A DNA stretch of 64,000 nucleotides from Providencia rettgeri (GTDB lineage Bacteria; Pseudomonadota; Gammaproteobacteria; Enterobacterales; Enterobacteriaceae), in the NCBI RefSeq assembly GCF_023205015.1, contig NZ_CP096258.1, positions 682,001-746,000 of the forward strand, read 5' to 3'. Both the position numbers and the translations under genes were made by a program. Of the stretch, positions 37,796 through 46,184 are shown one piece after another. Within the stretch, counting starts at the first letter, position 1; the number at the start of each line of letters is the position of its first letter. Below the pieces are notes generated by a model. The model had not been told where the DNA came from. It ran no database searches and saw only the letters and a program-made list of their open reading frames with translations.

Positions 37796-39814
37796 GTGAC
37801 GACTCCTCAAGAACGGACAACAGGTATTACAAATGCGTCGATAAAAAAACGTTTCGGCTCAATTCCCGCTTGGAAGATGTTGAGTGAATATATCTGGAAC
37901 GGTTTGGATGCTGGTGCATCAGATATTGATGTCATTATTAACACCTGTGATCTCGGCGGGGTGGAGTCAATAGAGATCCATGATAATGGTGAAGGAATTG
38001 ACTTTCATAACCTAGACCGAAATTTTGATAATTGGGATGACTCATCCAAAAAACAGGTTACCCAAAAAGGCAGTCAAGGCAGAGGGCGGTATTCATTTCA
38101 TAAATATGCTGCAACAGCAACCTGGCTTACGAGAAGACAATCTGAGAATGCACGTATTACCATAGACTCGTCTCGTATTAAAACGTACAAAGTTGAGTTG
38201 ATCGACGATAAAGAACAGCATAGTAGTATTCTTTCAAATGGAAGTGGGACATCAGTATTTCTTACGGGCATTACGAGTGAAAAATCTCAAAAAATCCCTA
38301 ATATTGAAAATATCATGGAGGAGCTTTCAAATGAATTTGGTTGGAAGCTAATAGTTTTTTCTAACCTTAAAATATCAGTTAATAGAGTCCGAGTGACGCC
38401 TCCCCAACATAGGTTGTTTCAAGAGCTTATAGATGTTGATGGAAATATATTTAGTTCAAGTATCATTCAGTGGATAAAAAAACCATCTGGTGAAAAGTCA
38501 TACAATTATTTTAGAGATTCAAAAGAACATCAGAAGTATAGAAATCTGACTGGTTTTAACTACAAAAACAATTTTTTCATAAGTGGATATATACAATCTG
38601 AGTGGTTCGATAATTTTCAAGATACCTCATCTCCAAATGCTGATCTCTTCATTAGTGAAAAGAGTGATGGGAATAAAGTTTTAGCTATGCTGCTAAAAGA
38701 ACTGCGCAACAAAACAGCCGAGATTTATCAGGGGTTCCTTAGAGAAAGAGCTGTTCAGCTTGTCGATTCTTTCGAAGAAAAAGGATATTTTCCTGTTTAC
38801 AATTGGGAGTCTGACGAAGATCGTTCCTTTAGAATTGCACATACGAAGAAATTAGTAACTAGTATCTGCGTTGCTGATCCAGCAGCTTTTAATGGGCTAA
38901 AGGCTAAGCAAACAAAAATTATAATCGGTTTGCTTGATAGGCTATCTACATCAAGTGAAAATGATAGTTTGATAGATATATTGGAAGGCGTTTTAGACTT
39001 AAATAAGGAGCAAATGGATGAATTTGCATCTCAAATAAGTAAATCTAAACTTGATTATATAATTAGCACGATTGGACACATTCATAAGCGAGATCTAGTC
39101 GTACAGAAAATGAAGTACCTTTTTAAAGAGCACGCTAAAGAAGTTCTAGAAACACCAGACTTACAAGGTATTATTGAGGCTAATACATGGTTGTTTGGCC
39201 CTCAGTACACAACTATAGGTGCCGAAGAGGATGACTTTTCTAATACAGCTAGAAATCTTCGGAATTCAGATATTGAAATATTGGATGGGGACGATATCAG
39301 TACCAGTGATCTTATTGAAGGCGCTACCATAGAGGGGGCAAAAGGCCAAGTAGATTTGTTTCTTGCACGCAAAATGGTCACAATTGATCATTCTACACAA
39401 GAAGAATTTATTAAATGTACGATCATTGAAATAAAAAGACCAAGTGTAGCATTGAATAAGAAACATTTAGCTCAAGCTGAACGTTATGCTGAGGTACTTG
39501 ATAAGCATCCTGCCTTTAATGATGAGAGAATGAGATTTGATGTTGTTCTTGTTGGAACTAAAATCTCCCAGAATGATACTCAAATTACAAGGCGGTTGAA
39601 AGACCTTGCTGGTAAGGGCGGCGCGGGCCTTGTTTCCGGGGCGGATGAAAGAATTCGAGTATACGTTAAAAGTTGGTCTACAATTTTTAATGATTTCGAG
39701 GTGACTCATAGTGCTTTATTACAAAAGCTAAAAATAAAGAGAAGCGAGCTAGAGTATAAATCTAAGCAAACCCTTGTGGATGAATTGCAAATACCTCTCT
39801 CTGAGGCGTCGTGA
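37796..39814 (+). CDS. GHKL-type ATPase fused to a Shedu-like (PD-(D/E)xK) nuclease domain
   Basis: A 672-aa protein of unrecorded function. The N terminus is a GHKL ATPase: N-box SEYIWNGLDAGASDI (~25-40), G1 box IHDNGEGI (~63-70), G2 box GSQGRGRYSFHKYA (~92-105). The middle is long and without familiar motifs. The C terminus looks like the DUF4263/Shedu nuclease: EANTWLFGPQY (~461), GQVDLFLAR (~517) and IIEIKRPSVALNKKHLAQAE (~543-562), which supply the D and ExK residues of a PD-(D/E)xK site. Start is GTG with GGATAGG upstream. It sits between xis and int in the ICE left end. Shedu is a known antiphage nuclease, so a defence role is likely but inferred. Confidence 0.75.
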   Translation: MTTPQERTTGITNASIKKRFGSIPAWKMLSEYIWNGLDAGASDIDVIINTCDLGGVESIEIHDNGEGIDFHNLDRNFDNWDDSSKKQVTQKGSQGRGRYSFHKYAATATWLTRRQSENARITIDSSRIKTYKVELIDDKEQHSSILSNGSGTSVFLTGITSEKSQKIPNIENIMEELSNEFGWKLIVFSNLKISVNRVRVTPPQHRLFQELIDVDGNIFSSSIIQWIKKPSGEKSYNYFRDSKEHQKYRNLTGFNYKNNFFISGYIQSEWFDNFQDTSSPNADLFISEKSDGNKVLAMLLKELRNKTAEIYQGFLRERAVQLVDSFEEKGYFPVYNWESDEDRSFRIAHTKKLVTSICVADPAAFNGLKAKQTKIIIGLLDRLSTSSENDSLIDILEGVLDLNKEQMDEFASQISKSKLDYIISTIGHIHKRDLVVQKMKYLFKEHAKEVLETPDLQGIIEANTWLFGPQYTTIGAEEDDFSNTARNLRNSDIEILDGDDISTSDLIEGATIEGAKGQVDLFLARKMVTIDHSTQEEFIKCTIIEIKRPSVALNKKHLAQAERYAEVLDKHPAFNDERMRFDVVLVGTKISQNDTQITRRLKDLAGKGGAGLVSGADERIRVYVKSWSTIFNDFEVTHSALLQKLKIKRSELEYKSKQTLVDELQIPLSEAS

Positions 39815-39943
39815 GACTTATAATAATTATTCGATAAGTTGTTTTTTTGTAACTGGAAAAACAACTAATCTAAACCGAGCCAAATGCACTACTTGACTCG
39901 GTCATTTGTACTAGCTCAGTCTCTTCCTTAATTCAGCTACCCC

Positions 39944-41185
39944 TTATTGTCCGAAACGCCAGTTGAATGGAAAGCCTGTCGGCTCGATGATGGTTTCTAG
40001 TTGTTGATACCAAACGTCGTAAGCATGACGCATTTCGTCCAGGTACTGATATTGGTTGTAGATAGCATCCAGCCCTTTTTTGCTGTGGCCAATCATCAAC
40101 TCGGCAACTTCTTGCGTCGTGATGGCAGACATTCGCGTTCGCATCGTTCTGCGAAGATCATGCATAGACCAGTGTTCCATCTCAATACCAAGCGATCTGC
40201 GAGCCCAGATTTTCACATTGTTAGGAATAGTGGTATCAAAGCCATTTGTGGCAAGCTCTTCTTGTCCGTTCGCGGGAAACAAGTAAGTTGATTTGCTCAT
40301 CTGCATCGCCAGTTCAATCAGCTCAATAGCTGGCTTAATCAATGGCCGCATGATCGGCGCTCCAATTTTCTCACCTTGTTTGCGGATCTCTATGGGCACT
40401 GTCCACATTGCAGATTGCAAGTCAAAGTGATGCTTTTCAGCTTGAATGAGTTCGCCCTTGCGCCCTCCCAATAAGAGAAGCAGTTTTATGTAGATGCGAT
40501 TCTTCTCAGTGATTTTTGACTCATGCAAATAGCGCCAAAGTATCCTGATCTCGTTGTCATTTAGCACCCGAGTTCGTTTTCCTTTTTTACCGCCAACCTT
40601 TTTTGCTGTGATCCCAGCGGCAGCGTTAATTTCCAAAATTTGTTCATCAATCAGCCAGTCATAGAACTTATGCAGTACAGACACTAGGCGCTCTGTGTTT
40701 GACGGAGACGATTCCGAAACCTCACGAAGACAGTTTCGCAAGGACAATTCAGTGATGTCAGTTAATGGATACTTGCCAAGTCGGGGCAGCAAATATATTT
40801 CACTGCTGCGTTTTTGGTAGTGCCACGTTTTCTCCTTTAGCCCTTGCTTACCGGCAGAGTCTATCCAGTCTCGAAAAATCGATTCGAAGCTTTGATTAGC
40901 AGAATACTTAGCCCGTTCCTGCTGTAGGTAAAGCTTGGGGTTTCGGCCTTGATCAAGTACTGCCCTTAACCTATCCAGCTCATTCCTGGCTTCAGCCAGC
41001 TTCATAAGGGGGTAAGTACCTATGTCTACCCGCTGTTGCTTGCCATCGAACCGATAACGAAACTGAAAAACAATTTTGCCCTTGGGCGATACCCGAGCAC
41101 TTAGCCCATCTCGGTCGGCTTTTACTACGGTTTCTTTTGCTTCTTTATTTAACCTGGCATCGAGCCAGCTAACTGATAACGCCAT
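39944..41185 (-). CDS. int: SXT/R391-type tyrosine integrase
   Basis: Catalyses site-specific integration and excision of the ICE at prfC. The 413-aa protein has the P4-type N-terminal DUF4102 arm domain (LSARVSPKGKIVFQFRYRFD) and the catalytic tetrad: Arg in LLGGRKGELIQ (~243), HDLRRTMRTRM (~342), GHSKKGLDAIYNQYQY with His and the nucleophilic Tyr (~368-380). The length equals my recollection of SXT Int. Its position near a prfC fragment supports the assignment. Confidence 0.88.
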   Translation of the reverse strand: MALSVSWLDARLNKEAKETVVKADRDGLSARVSPKGKIVFQFRYRFDGKQQRVDIGTYPLMKLAEARNELDRLRAVLDQGRNPKLYLQQERAKYSANQSFESIFRDWIDSAGKQGLKEKTWHYQKRSSEIYLLPRLGKYPLTDITELSLRNCLREVSESSPSNTERLVSVLHKFYDWLIDEQILEINAAAGITAKKVGGKKGKRTRVLNDNEIRILWRYLHESKITEKNRIYIKLLLLLGGRKGELIQAEKHHFDLQSAMWTVPIEIRKQGEKIGAPIMRPLIKPAIELIELAMQMSKSTYLFPANGQEELATNGFDTTIPNNVKIWARRSLGIEMEHWSMHDLRRTMRTRMSAITTQEVAELMIGHSKKGLDAIYNQYQYLDEMRHAYDVWYQQLETIIEPTGFPFNWRFGQ

Positions 41186-41186
41186 G

Positions 41187-41462
41187 TTATAAGCCCAGCC
41201 CTAGTTTTGATTTTAATGATTGTTTACGTGTTTCTGCTTTGGGTTCTGGCGCTGTACTCATAGAAGTAACTTCACCATCTGGTGCAAGGCCATCCACCGG
41301 TACAGATGTCGTGGATAGATTGGGTTGGCTCATTTGAATTAACCCAAAGGTTGCCAGCATCCGCAGACGCTCAGCGCGTTCCCGTGGTGGCGTCTTTTCC
41401 AATTCTTTGAGTAGTTCTGGGTGGCTCCCTGGGGGAATGTTGACGACAACTCTCATGATCAT
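41187..41462 (-). CDS. Small partner of the ParM-like gene
   Basis: A 91-aa protein with an N-terminal segment VVVNIPPGSHPELLKELEKT and a Ser/Pro-rich C terminus. Its ATG overlaps the stop of the ParM-like gene (ATGA), so both are coupled. SXT/R391 ICEs carry an srpRMC partition operon with a ParM-like SrpM; this could be the small DNA-binding or adaptor member. I cannot name it with certainty. Confidence 0.6.
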   Translation of the reverse strand: MIMRVVVNIPPGSHPELLKELEKTPPRERAERLRMLATFGLIQMSQPNLSTTSVPVDGLAPDGEVTSMSTAPEPKAETRKQSLKSKLGLGL

Positions 41463-42454
41463 GCCCCATAAAACCAGAAGCCTCGGACGTTCGCCAAAAC
41501 AGACTGCTCAGGCACGATGATCTTGCTTCGTGAAAAAATCTCCTTGGCCGCTTCCTTATAAGCCAAGGCTCCACCTCCGGCGATCAATACCAAGTCCGCA
41601 TTAATGCTTTCGTCACGCATGGATTGACGCATGGCTGTAAGAGCAACAGGCGCTACCTTTTTCATGGCAGCATTCAGATAAGGTGAAATATCGACTTTTT
41701 CTCCAAATAGCAGGACCTGTAAGTCGCCGGTTCTCATGGCTTTTTCAAGTCGATCCATTCCGACTTTGGCACCATGATCTTCCGAAATCAGCTTATCGAT
41801 GGTTTCCAGTAGCACGGACATTGCCTGAAGACTGGTTCCTGATGAGCTGTAGCGAATTTCTCCGGCCTCAAGGGCAACCCAATCAACAGAAAAGAAGCCG
41901 GGATCAATGACGACGACACGACCTTCTTCAATCAAGCCCAGATCACCACCCGTTTGAACCAGATCCATATAGGCACCGGCAGGCTGTGGTAGTACTTTGA
42001 CGTCATGAACGGTGATGCTGCGCTTAGGCGTCACTTGATGGACACCTTTTAAACGCTGCACAAGGTCAGACTTACGTTGTGGTTCATGAAACTGGGAAAC
42101 CGGTAATCCAGTGACAACCAAATCGATGGATTCTGTTTCAGCCATTAACAAGGCGGCATGAAAAAGTGCCTTATAGGTTTTTGTGGTGGGATATTCCGGG
42201 TGAAGCTCTCGTTCCCAGCCTTGAAGGCGTCCAGCAGGAACACCAGCGGCCCAGCGCTCATTATCGACAGAGACATACAAACAAGTTTCATCATCGCCTC
42301 CACCGATACGCTCCGGCATACGATCCGCTGGACCGGCACCCGCAGGTAGAATAATGGTTTTCGGTTCACTACCTGATTGGCCAATTGCCAGCTTCAGGTT
42401 TGAGTAACCGATATCTACGCCTAGTACAAACATACTTATCTCCTGTGCACTCAA
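41459..42454 (-). CDS. ParM-like actin-fold ATPase (SrpM-like partition protein)
   Basis: Actin-like ATPase that probably helps segregate the excised, replicating ICE. The 331-aa protein has phosphate-1 motif VLGVDIGYSNLKLAIG (~9-24), connect/phosphate-2 region VVVIDPGFFSVDWV (~175) and the adenosine motif LVLIAGGGALAYKEA (~285). It precedes the small coupled gene and lies next to the oriT region, as the ParM-like srpM (s003) does in SXT. The order supports this but the symbol is left blank. Confidence 0.78.
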   Translation of the reverse strand: MSAQEISMFVLGVDIGYSNLKLAIGQSGSEPKTIILPAGAGPADRMPERIGGGDDETCLYVSVDNERWAAGVPAGRLQGWERELHPEYPTTKTYKALFHAALLMAETESIDLVVTGLPVSQFHEPQRKSDLVQRLKGVHQVTPKRSITVHDVKVLPQPAGAYMDLVQTGGDLGLIEEGRVVVIDPGFFSVDWVALEAGEIRYSSSGTSLQAMSVLLETIDKLISEDHGAKVGMDRLEKAMRTGDLQVLLFGEKVDISPYLNAAMKKVAPVALTAMRQSMRDESINADLVLIAGGGALAYKEAAKEIFSRSKIIVPEQSVLANVRGFWFYGA

Positions 42455-42897
42455 AGTGCTCTAACGGTTTTCAATCAACCGCGCTGTTCACGCTTGGGCA
42501 TTTCCAAGTGCTCTGGCGGTTTACTCAAATGTCATTATCAGGATTCGGTGCACTGGCGGTGGGCAGAAAGGTGACAAATCCTTTCATCTATCTGCCTATT
42601 GCATTTTTGCAAAAGTATGAGAATAGGCTCTGTTTGGCGGCTGGTGACCTAGCCAAAAAAATTGAGACGCCAAACGTCGTTTGCATTCTGGCCTGAACTT
42701 GCCAAACGGTTTGTATCTTCATGGCGATACGTCTTTTTAGGTGTTTTTAAGTGAAATCAGCCTGTATCCCTTGTCGGGTATGGGATTGAGCGAGTCGATT
42801 TATATCGAGACGCCAAACAGTGATTGTGACGGCAGTTTTACGTTTGGCGTTTCGATCCAAAAGCCAAACGGATAGTGGTTTTGGCTTTAGGGGTTAA
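42455..42897. other. Probable ICE origin of transfer (oriT)
   Basis: 443 bp without a gene, between the ParM-like gene and mobI, the place of oriT in SXT/R391. It carries six copies of GCCAAAC or its complement (42632, 42669, 42701, 42812, 42842, 42863), a direct repeat of GAGACGCCAAAC (42664 and 42807) and an inverted repeat ACGCCAAAC / GTTTGGCGT spanning 42810-42850. No nick site can be chosen from sequence. Confidence 0.7.
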
Positions 42898-43341
42898 TTG
42901 GATGGGGAAATTGGTTTGGTAGAAATCGTCAATGAACAATGGAAAGCAGATGTATCAGATTTACTTCAGCAAGAAACGGACAGGCTAAAAGCGCTGGCAC
43001 GAGCTGAAGTTGATGACTTTTGGGTTACCCATTACAAGGTTCGAGAGAATGAGCCCTTTAAAGACTGGGGTCTGCTTGGTGTCCGTATCAGAGACTTTAA
43101 GTATGGCTTTGGCATAGAGTGGTATATCAACAGTTTTCACGGTCAACGAGGCAAACGCGTGGTCTTTAGCAAGGGGCTGCGTATCTCAAAGACGAAGCTG
43201 AGATACGCATTTTTAGACTGCCAAGGTTTGGCCAAAGAATGGGAGCTAGCGCTGGCCATGGAGAAAGAGGAATTCTTCAGTGATATTCGACGCCAGGTTG
43301 ATAAGCTCAACATGCTGCGTCGCAGAGTGAATGCGTATTGA
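42898..43341 (+). CDS. mobI: Mobilisation protein MobI
   Basis: Auxiliary protein needed for recognition of oriT in SXT/R391 transfer. The 147-aa product has no enzyme motif; it is rich in charged residues with a central FGIEWYINSFHGQRGKRVVF and a helical C terminus. I accept the TTG start at 42898 because AGGGG lies 5 nt upstream and no in-frame ATG fits. Position between oriT and rumB is as in SXT. Confidence 0.75.
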   Translation: MDGEIGLVEIVNEQWKADVSDLLQQETDRLKALARAEVDDFWVTHYKVRENEPFKDWGLLGVRIRDFKYGFGIEWYINSFHGQRGKRVVFSKGLRISKTKLRYAFLDCQGLAKEWELALAMEKEEFFSDIRRQVDKLNMLRRRVNAY

Positions 43342-43351
43342 GTCAACTGCG

Positions 43352-44317
43352 CTACTTCACTCGCGGTAACTGGTCCCAGCGTGTTGTATAAGCGGGAGAC
43401 AAATGCTCTCGCTTCATCGACCAATCTTTCTTGAGTCCTTGTCCAGCAAAGAAAACCTTTCCGGCACCGCTTTGGTTAATGGTGTCCAATACAGACATTA
43501 GCTGCTGGCTATTAGAGCGGGTCGATACGTCATCGAATAGTCCTGGTTGAAACATGCCAGGATCGTAAAAGTCAGACAGCATGACGCCCGCTTTGGCATA
43601 ACGAAAACCATCCTTCCATATCCGCTTGAGTAAGTGATTGGCCAGCTCGATAAAATCCCGCGTGTCGCAACTGGGGATTAGCAATTCACCCGATGCAGAG
43701 TTGCTGTACTGCGGCTCGTTGTCCTTAAAGGGGCTGGTACGTATGAACACGGTCAGCACTTTGGCTTGCTGCTGTTCTTTGCGAAGTTTCTCAGTGGCGC
43801 GGGTTGCGTATTCGCATACGGCTTCACTTAAAAATTCAAAGTGCGTCACTTTTACGCCAAATGAACGGCTACAGACGATTTGCTTCTTAGTTGGCGGGAT
43901 CTCTTCAAGTTCAATGCACGACTCACCATTGAGCTCTCTGACGGTTCTTTCTAAAACCTCTGAAAACTGGTCTCTGATGGCTCTAGGAGAGGCATTGGCG
44001 AGATCTAAGGCTGTGGTGATACCCAACGCATTTAAACGCTTAGAAAGCCGTCTACCAACGCCCCAAACATCATCAACCGGGACTAATGCGAGCAATCGAC
44101 GTTGCCGATCTGGATTGGTCAGGTCTACAACCCCCTGAGTAGCTGGATATTTTTTGGCGGCATGGTTAGCCAGTTTGGCGAGTGTTTTAGTCGGTGCAAT
44201 GCCTACACAGACGGTGATCCCAATCCAGTGGCCTATGCGCTCTCGCACTTGTTGTCCGAACTCGACAAGAGATATGGCAGACTCAATACCGGTTAAATCC
44301 AAAAACGCTTCGTCGAT
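43352..44317 (-). pseudogene. rumB: rumB (umuC homologue), 3' part, interrupted
   Basis: C-terminal three quarters of a Y-family DNA polymerase V subunit (RumB in SXT/R391). Reading begins within the catalytic motif (I-D-E-A-F-L-D-L-T-G) and continues with VCVGIAPTKTLAKLANHAAK and VPVDDVWGVGRRLSKRLNAL to a normal stop. The remainder of the motif side, ...E-V-Y-S-I-D, is found at 60006-60089 in the same orientation. The gap is filled by the 15.7-kb element. rumB is a known hotspot for resistance insertions in these ICEs. No functional enzyme can be made. Confidence 0.93.
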
Positions 44318-44388
44318 GTAAAGGAAAGAAGAACAGCCATGGACATGACTTCAGCTCAGACATTCCGCTACTCAATCTCTGATGTCGG

Positions 44389-44405
44389 ATGTCCATAGAA
44401 AGAAC
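44389..44405 (+). repeat. Left copy of the 17-bp subterminal repeat
   Basis: ATGTCCATAGAAAGAAC; same orientation as 59951-59967 with one mismatch. An ATGGACAT at 44338-44345 forms an inverted partner. Possible recombinase arm site. Confidence 0.65.
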
Positions 44406-44435
44406 CTCTTTTCCAGGAAATTGGGGCTTGAAGTC

Positions 44436-44441
44436 CATACC
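44436..44441. repeat. Target-site duplication, left copy
   Basis: CATACC directly abuts the left inverted repeat and recurs directly after the right one at 51391-51396. Confidence 0.75.
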
Positions 44442-44512
44442 TGCGCAATTGCACCCATTTGACCAGTCAATTGCATTGGTACTGACCACCGCGTGCATCC
44501 GACTTGGCCAGT
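44442..44512 (+). repeat. Left terminal inverted repeat (IRL) of the pump unit
   Basis: Outer TGCGCAATTGCAC, then boxes TTGACCA (44459), CTGACCAC (44482) and TTGGCCAG (44504). Box spacing equals that in IRR; about two thirds of positions match overall, with one 1-nt indel. Confidence 0.78.
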
Positions 44513-44661
44513 GGGCAGCAGAGACGCAACAGGCAGAAACCGGCCAGAAGCAGTCAGTCAATCATGCGTTACAGTGATTTTTTGCAGCTCTTTATAGAGC
44601 CGTTAGCTGCTGCCACCAATAATCCATAGGCCTGCCAGTCGTCAGACAGTCTTATTCTCGA

Positions 44662-44715
44662 TCAGACGATTGCCCCGTCGATGACCAGTAGCTCACCGGT
44701 GATGGAGCCAGAGTC
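44662..44715 (-). pseudogene. C-terminal remnant of a short-chain dehydrogenase gene
   Basis: The minus strand encodes DSGSITGELLVIDGAIV and a stop, the typical C-terminal end of a short-chain dehydrogenase/reductase. Nothing of the upstream part remains. It shows which DNA flanked the efflux genes in their former host. Confidence 0.6.
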
Positions 44716-44746
44716 CGGTCTTCGGATGCAGGACTCCTGGCTTTGC

Positions 44747-46180
44747 TCACTCAGCGCCGATCCCGGCCATCGGTTCAGTTTGGCCCCAGCCACCGCCCAG
44801 AGACCTGAACAGGTCAACCAGCGCAATCTGCCGTTCCGTGCTGATTTGAATTAGTGTGGTCTGGTTGCTAAAGGTGCTGCGCTGGGCGTCAAGATAACGC
44901 AGGTAGTCGTCCACGCCGCCCTCGTAACGCGCCTTAGCCAGGGCCATCGCAGCCTCGCTGGAACCGGCCAGAGCCTGGCGGGCAGCCTCCTCGCGGCGCA
45001 GGGTGTCGGTGGCGGCCAGGGCATCGGCCACTTCGCGGAAGGCGGTCTGGATGGTGCCTTCGTAGTCGGCCACCGCCGCGTCCTGGCGCACTTCGGCGAG
45101 GTCCAGGTTGGCGCGGTTGCGGCCACCGGCGAAGATCGGCAGCGACAGCGTCGGGGCAAAGCTCCAGGCCCGCGAGCCGCCATCGAACAATCCGGACAAC
45201 TCGGCACTGGAGCTGCCCACCGAACCGGTCAGGCTGATCCGGGGAAAGAACGCGGCGCGAGCTGCACCGATATCGGCATTGCGCGCCTTGAGGCGGTGCT
45301 CGCTGGCGAGAATGTCCGGGCGCCGTTCGATCAGTTCCGAGCTGGTGCCGGGGGCGATGTCCTGCAGCACCATCAGGTCGTCGCGGGGCGTCGCGGGCAG
45401 CAGGCGAGCGGCATCTGGCGTGCCGAGCAACAGGACCAGGGCGTTGTCCGCCTGGCGTAACTGGCGTTCGGTGCTCTCGCGCTCGGCCCTAGCCTGTTCG
45501 GCAAGGCCGACCGCTTCCTGGTAATCCAGGGCGGTGGCGGCCCCCGCTGCACGGCGCTGGCTGACCAGCTCCAGCGAGGCCATGCGGCTGTCCAGGGTTT
45601 GTTCGACCAGGGCCATGCGGCGTAGCGCACCATCGCGGGTCAGGTAGGCCTGGATGACCTCGGCAACCAGGCTGATCTGCGTGGCACGGGTCGCCTCCTC
45701 GGTCGCCAGGTAGGTCTCCAGCGCGGCCTCGGAGAGGTTGCGCACGCGGCCGAACAGGTCGACTTCGTACTCCGCGAGGCCGAGGCCGACCTGATAGTTG
45801 CTGGTCACTTCCGAGCGCCCGGTCTGCGACAGATCGGCAGGCAGGCGCTGGCGGTTGCCGCTGGCATTGGCGTTGATCGAAGGCAGGCGATCAGCACGCT
45901 GGATGCGGTACTGGGCACGCGCAGCTTCGATATCCAGCAGCGCCTGGCGCAGGCTGCGGTTGTTGCTCAGCGCCGTATCCACCGCGCGGCGCAAGTCGGC
46001 ATCGACGATGAAGGTCTGCCAGTCCAGCGCCTGGGCACGGGCGCCCTCCGCGTCGGCGGCTTGCCAGTGCGACGCGACCGGTGCCTGCGGGCGCTCGTAG
46101 GTCGGGGCCAGCGAACACCCCGCCAGGGCGGCGATGGCCAGGGGCAGCAGAGCGCGACGGAGCATGAAGTGAGAGGTCAT
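44747..46180 (-). CDS. toprJ: Outer-membrane efflux channel TOprJ
   Basis: Outer-membrane/periplasmic tunnel of the TMexCD-TOprJ tripartite pump. The 477-aa lipoprotein has a signal peptide with lipobox LAGC (Cys ~22) and the duplicated OEP domain of long helices (AARAQYRIQRADRLPSINAN, RNADIGAARAAFFPRISLTG). Length and gene order equal those recalled for toprJ. It starts 4 nt after tmexD ends. GC and codon use are Pseudomonas-like, unlike the chromosome. The allele number cannot be given without comparison. Confidence 0.88.
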   Translation of the reverse strand: MTSHFMLRRALLPLAIAALAGCSLAPTYERPQAPVASHWQAADAEGARAQALDWQTFIVDADLRRAVDTALSNNRSLRQALLDIEAARAQYRIQRADRLPSINANASGNRQRLPADLSQTGRSEVTSNYQVGLGLAEYEVDLFGRVRNLSEAALETYLATEEATRATQISLVAEVIQAYLTRDGALRRMALVEQTLDSRMASLELVSQRRAAGAATALDYQEAVGLAEQARAERESTERQLRQADNALVLLLGTPDAARLLPATPRDDLMVLQDIAPGTSSELIERRPDILASEHRLKARNADIGAARAAFFPRISLTGSVGSSSAELSGLFDGGSRAWSFAPTLSLPIFAGGRNRANLDLAEVRQDAAVADYEGTIQTAFREVADALAATDTLRREEAARQALAGSSEAAMALAKARYEGGVDDYLRYLDAQRSTFSNQTTLIQISTERQIALVDLFRSLGGGWGQTEPMAGIGAE

Positions 46181-46184
46181 CGCA

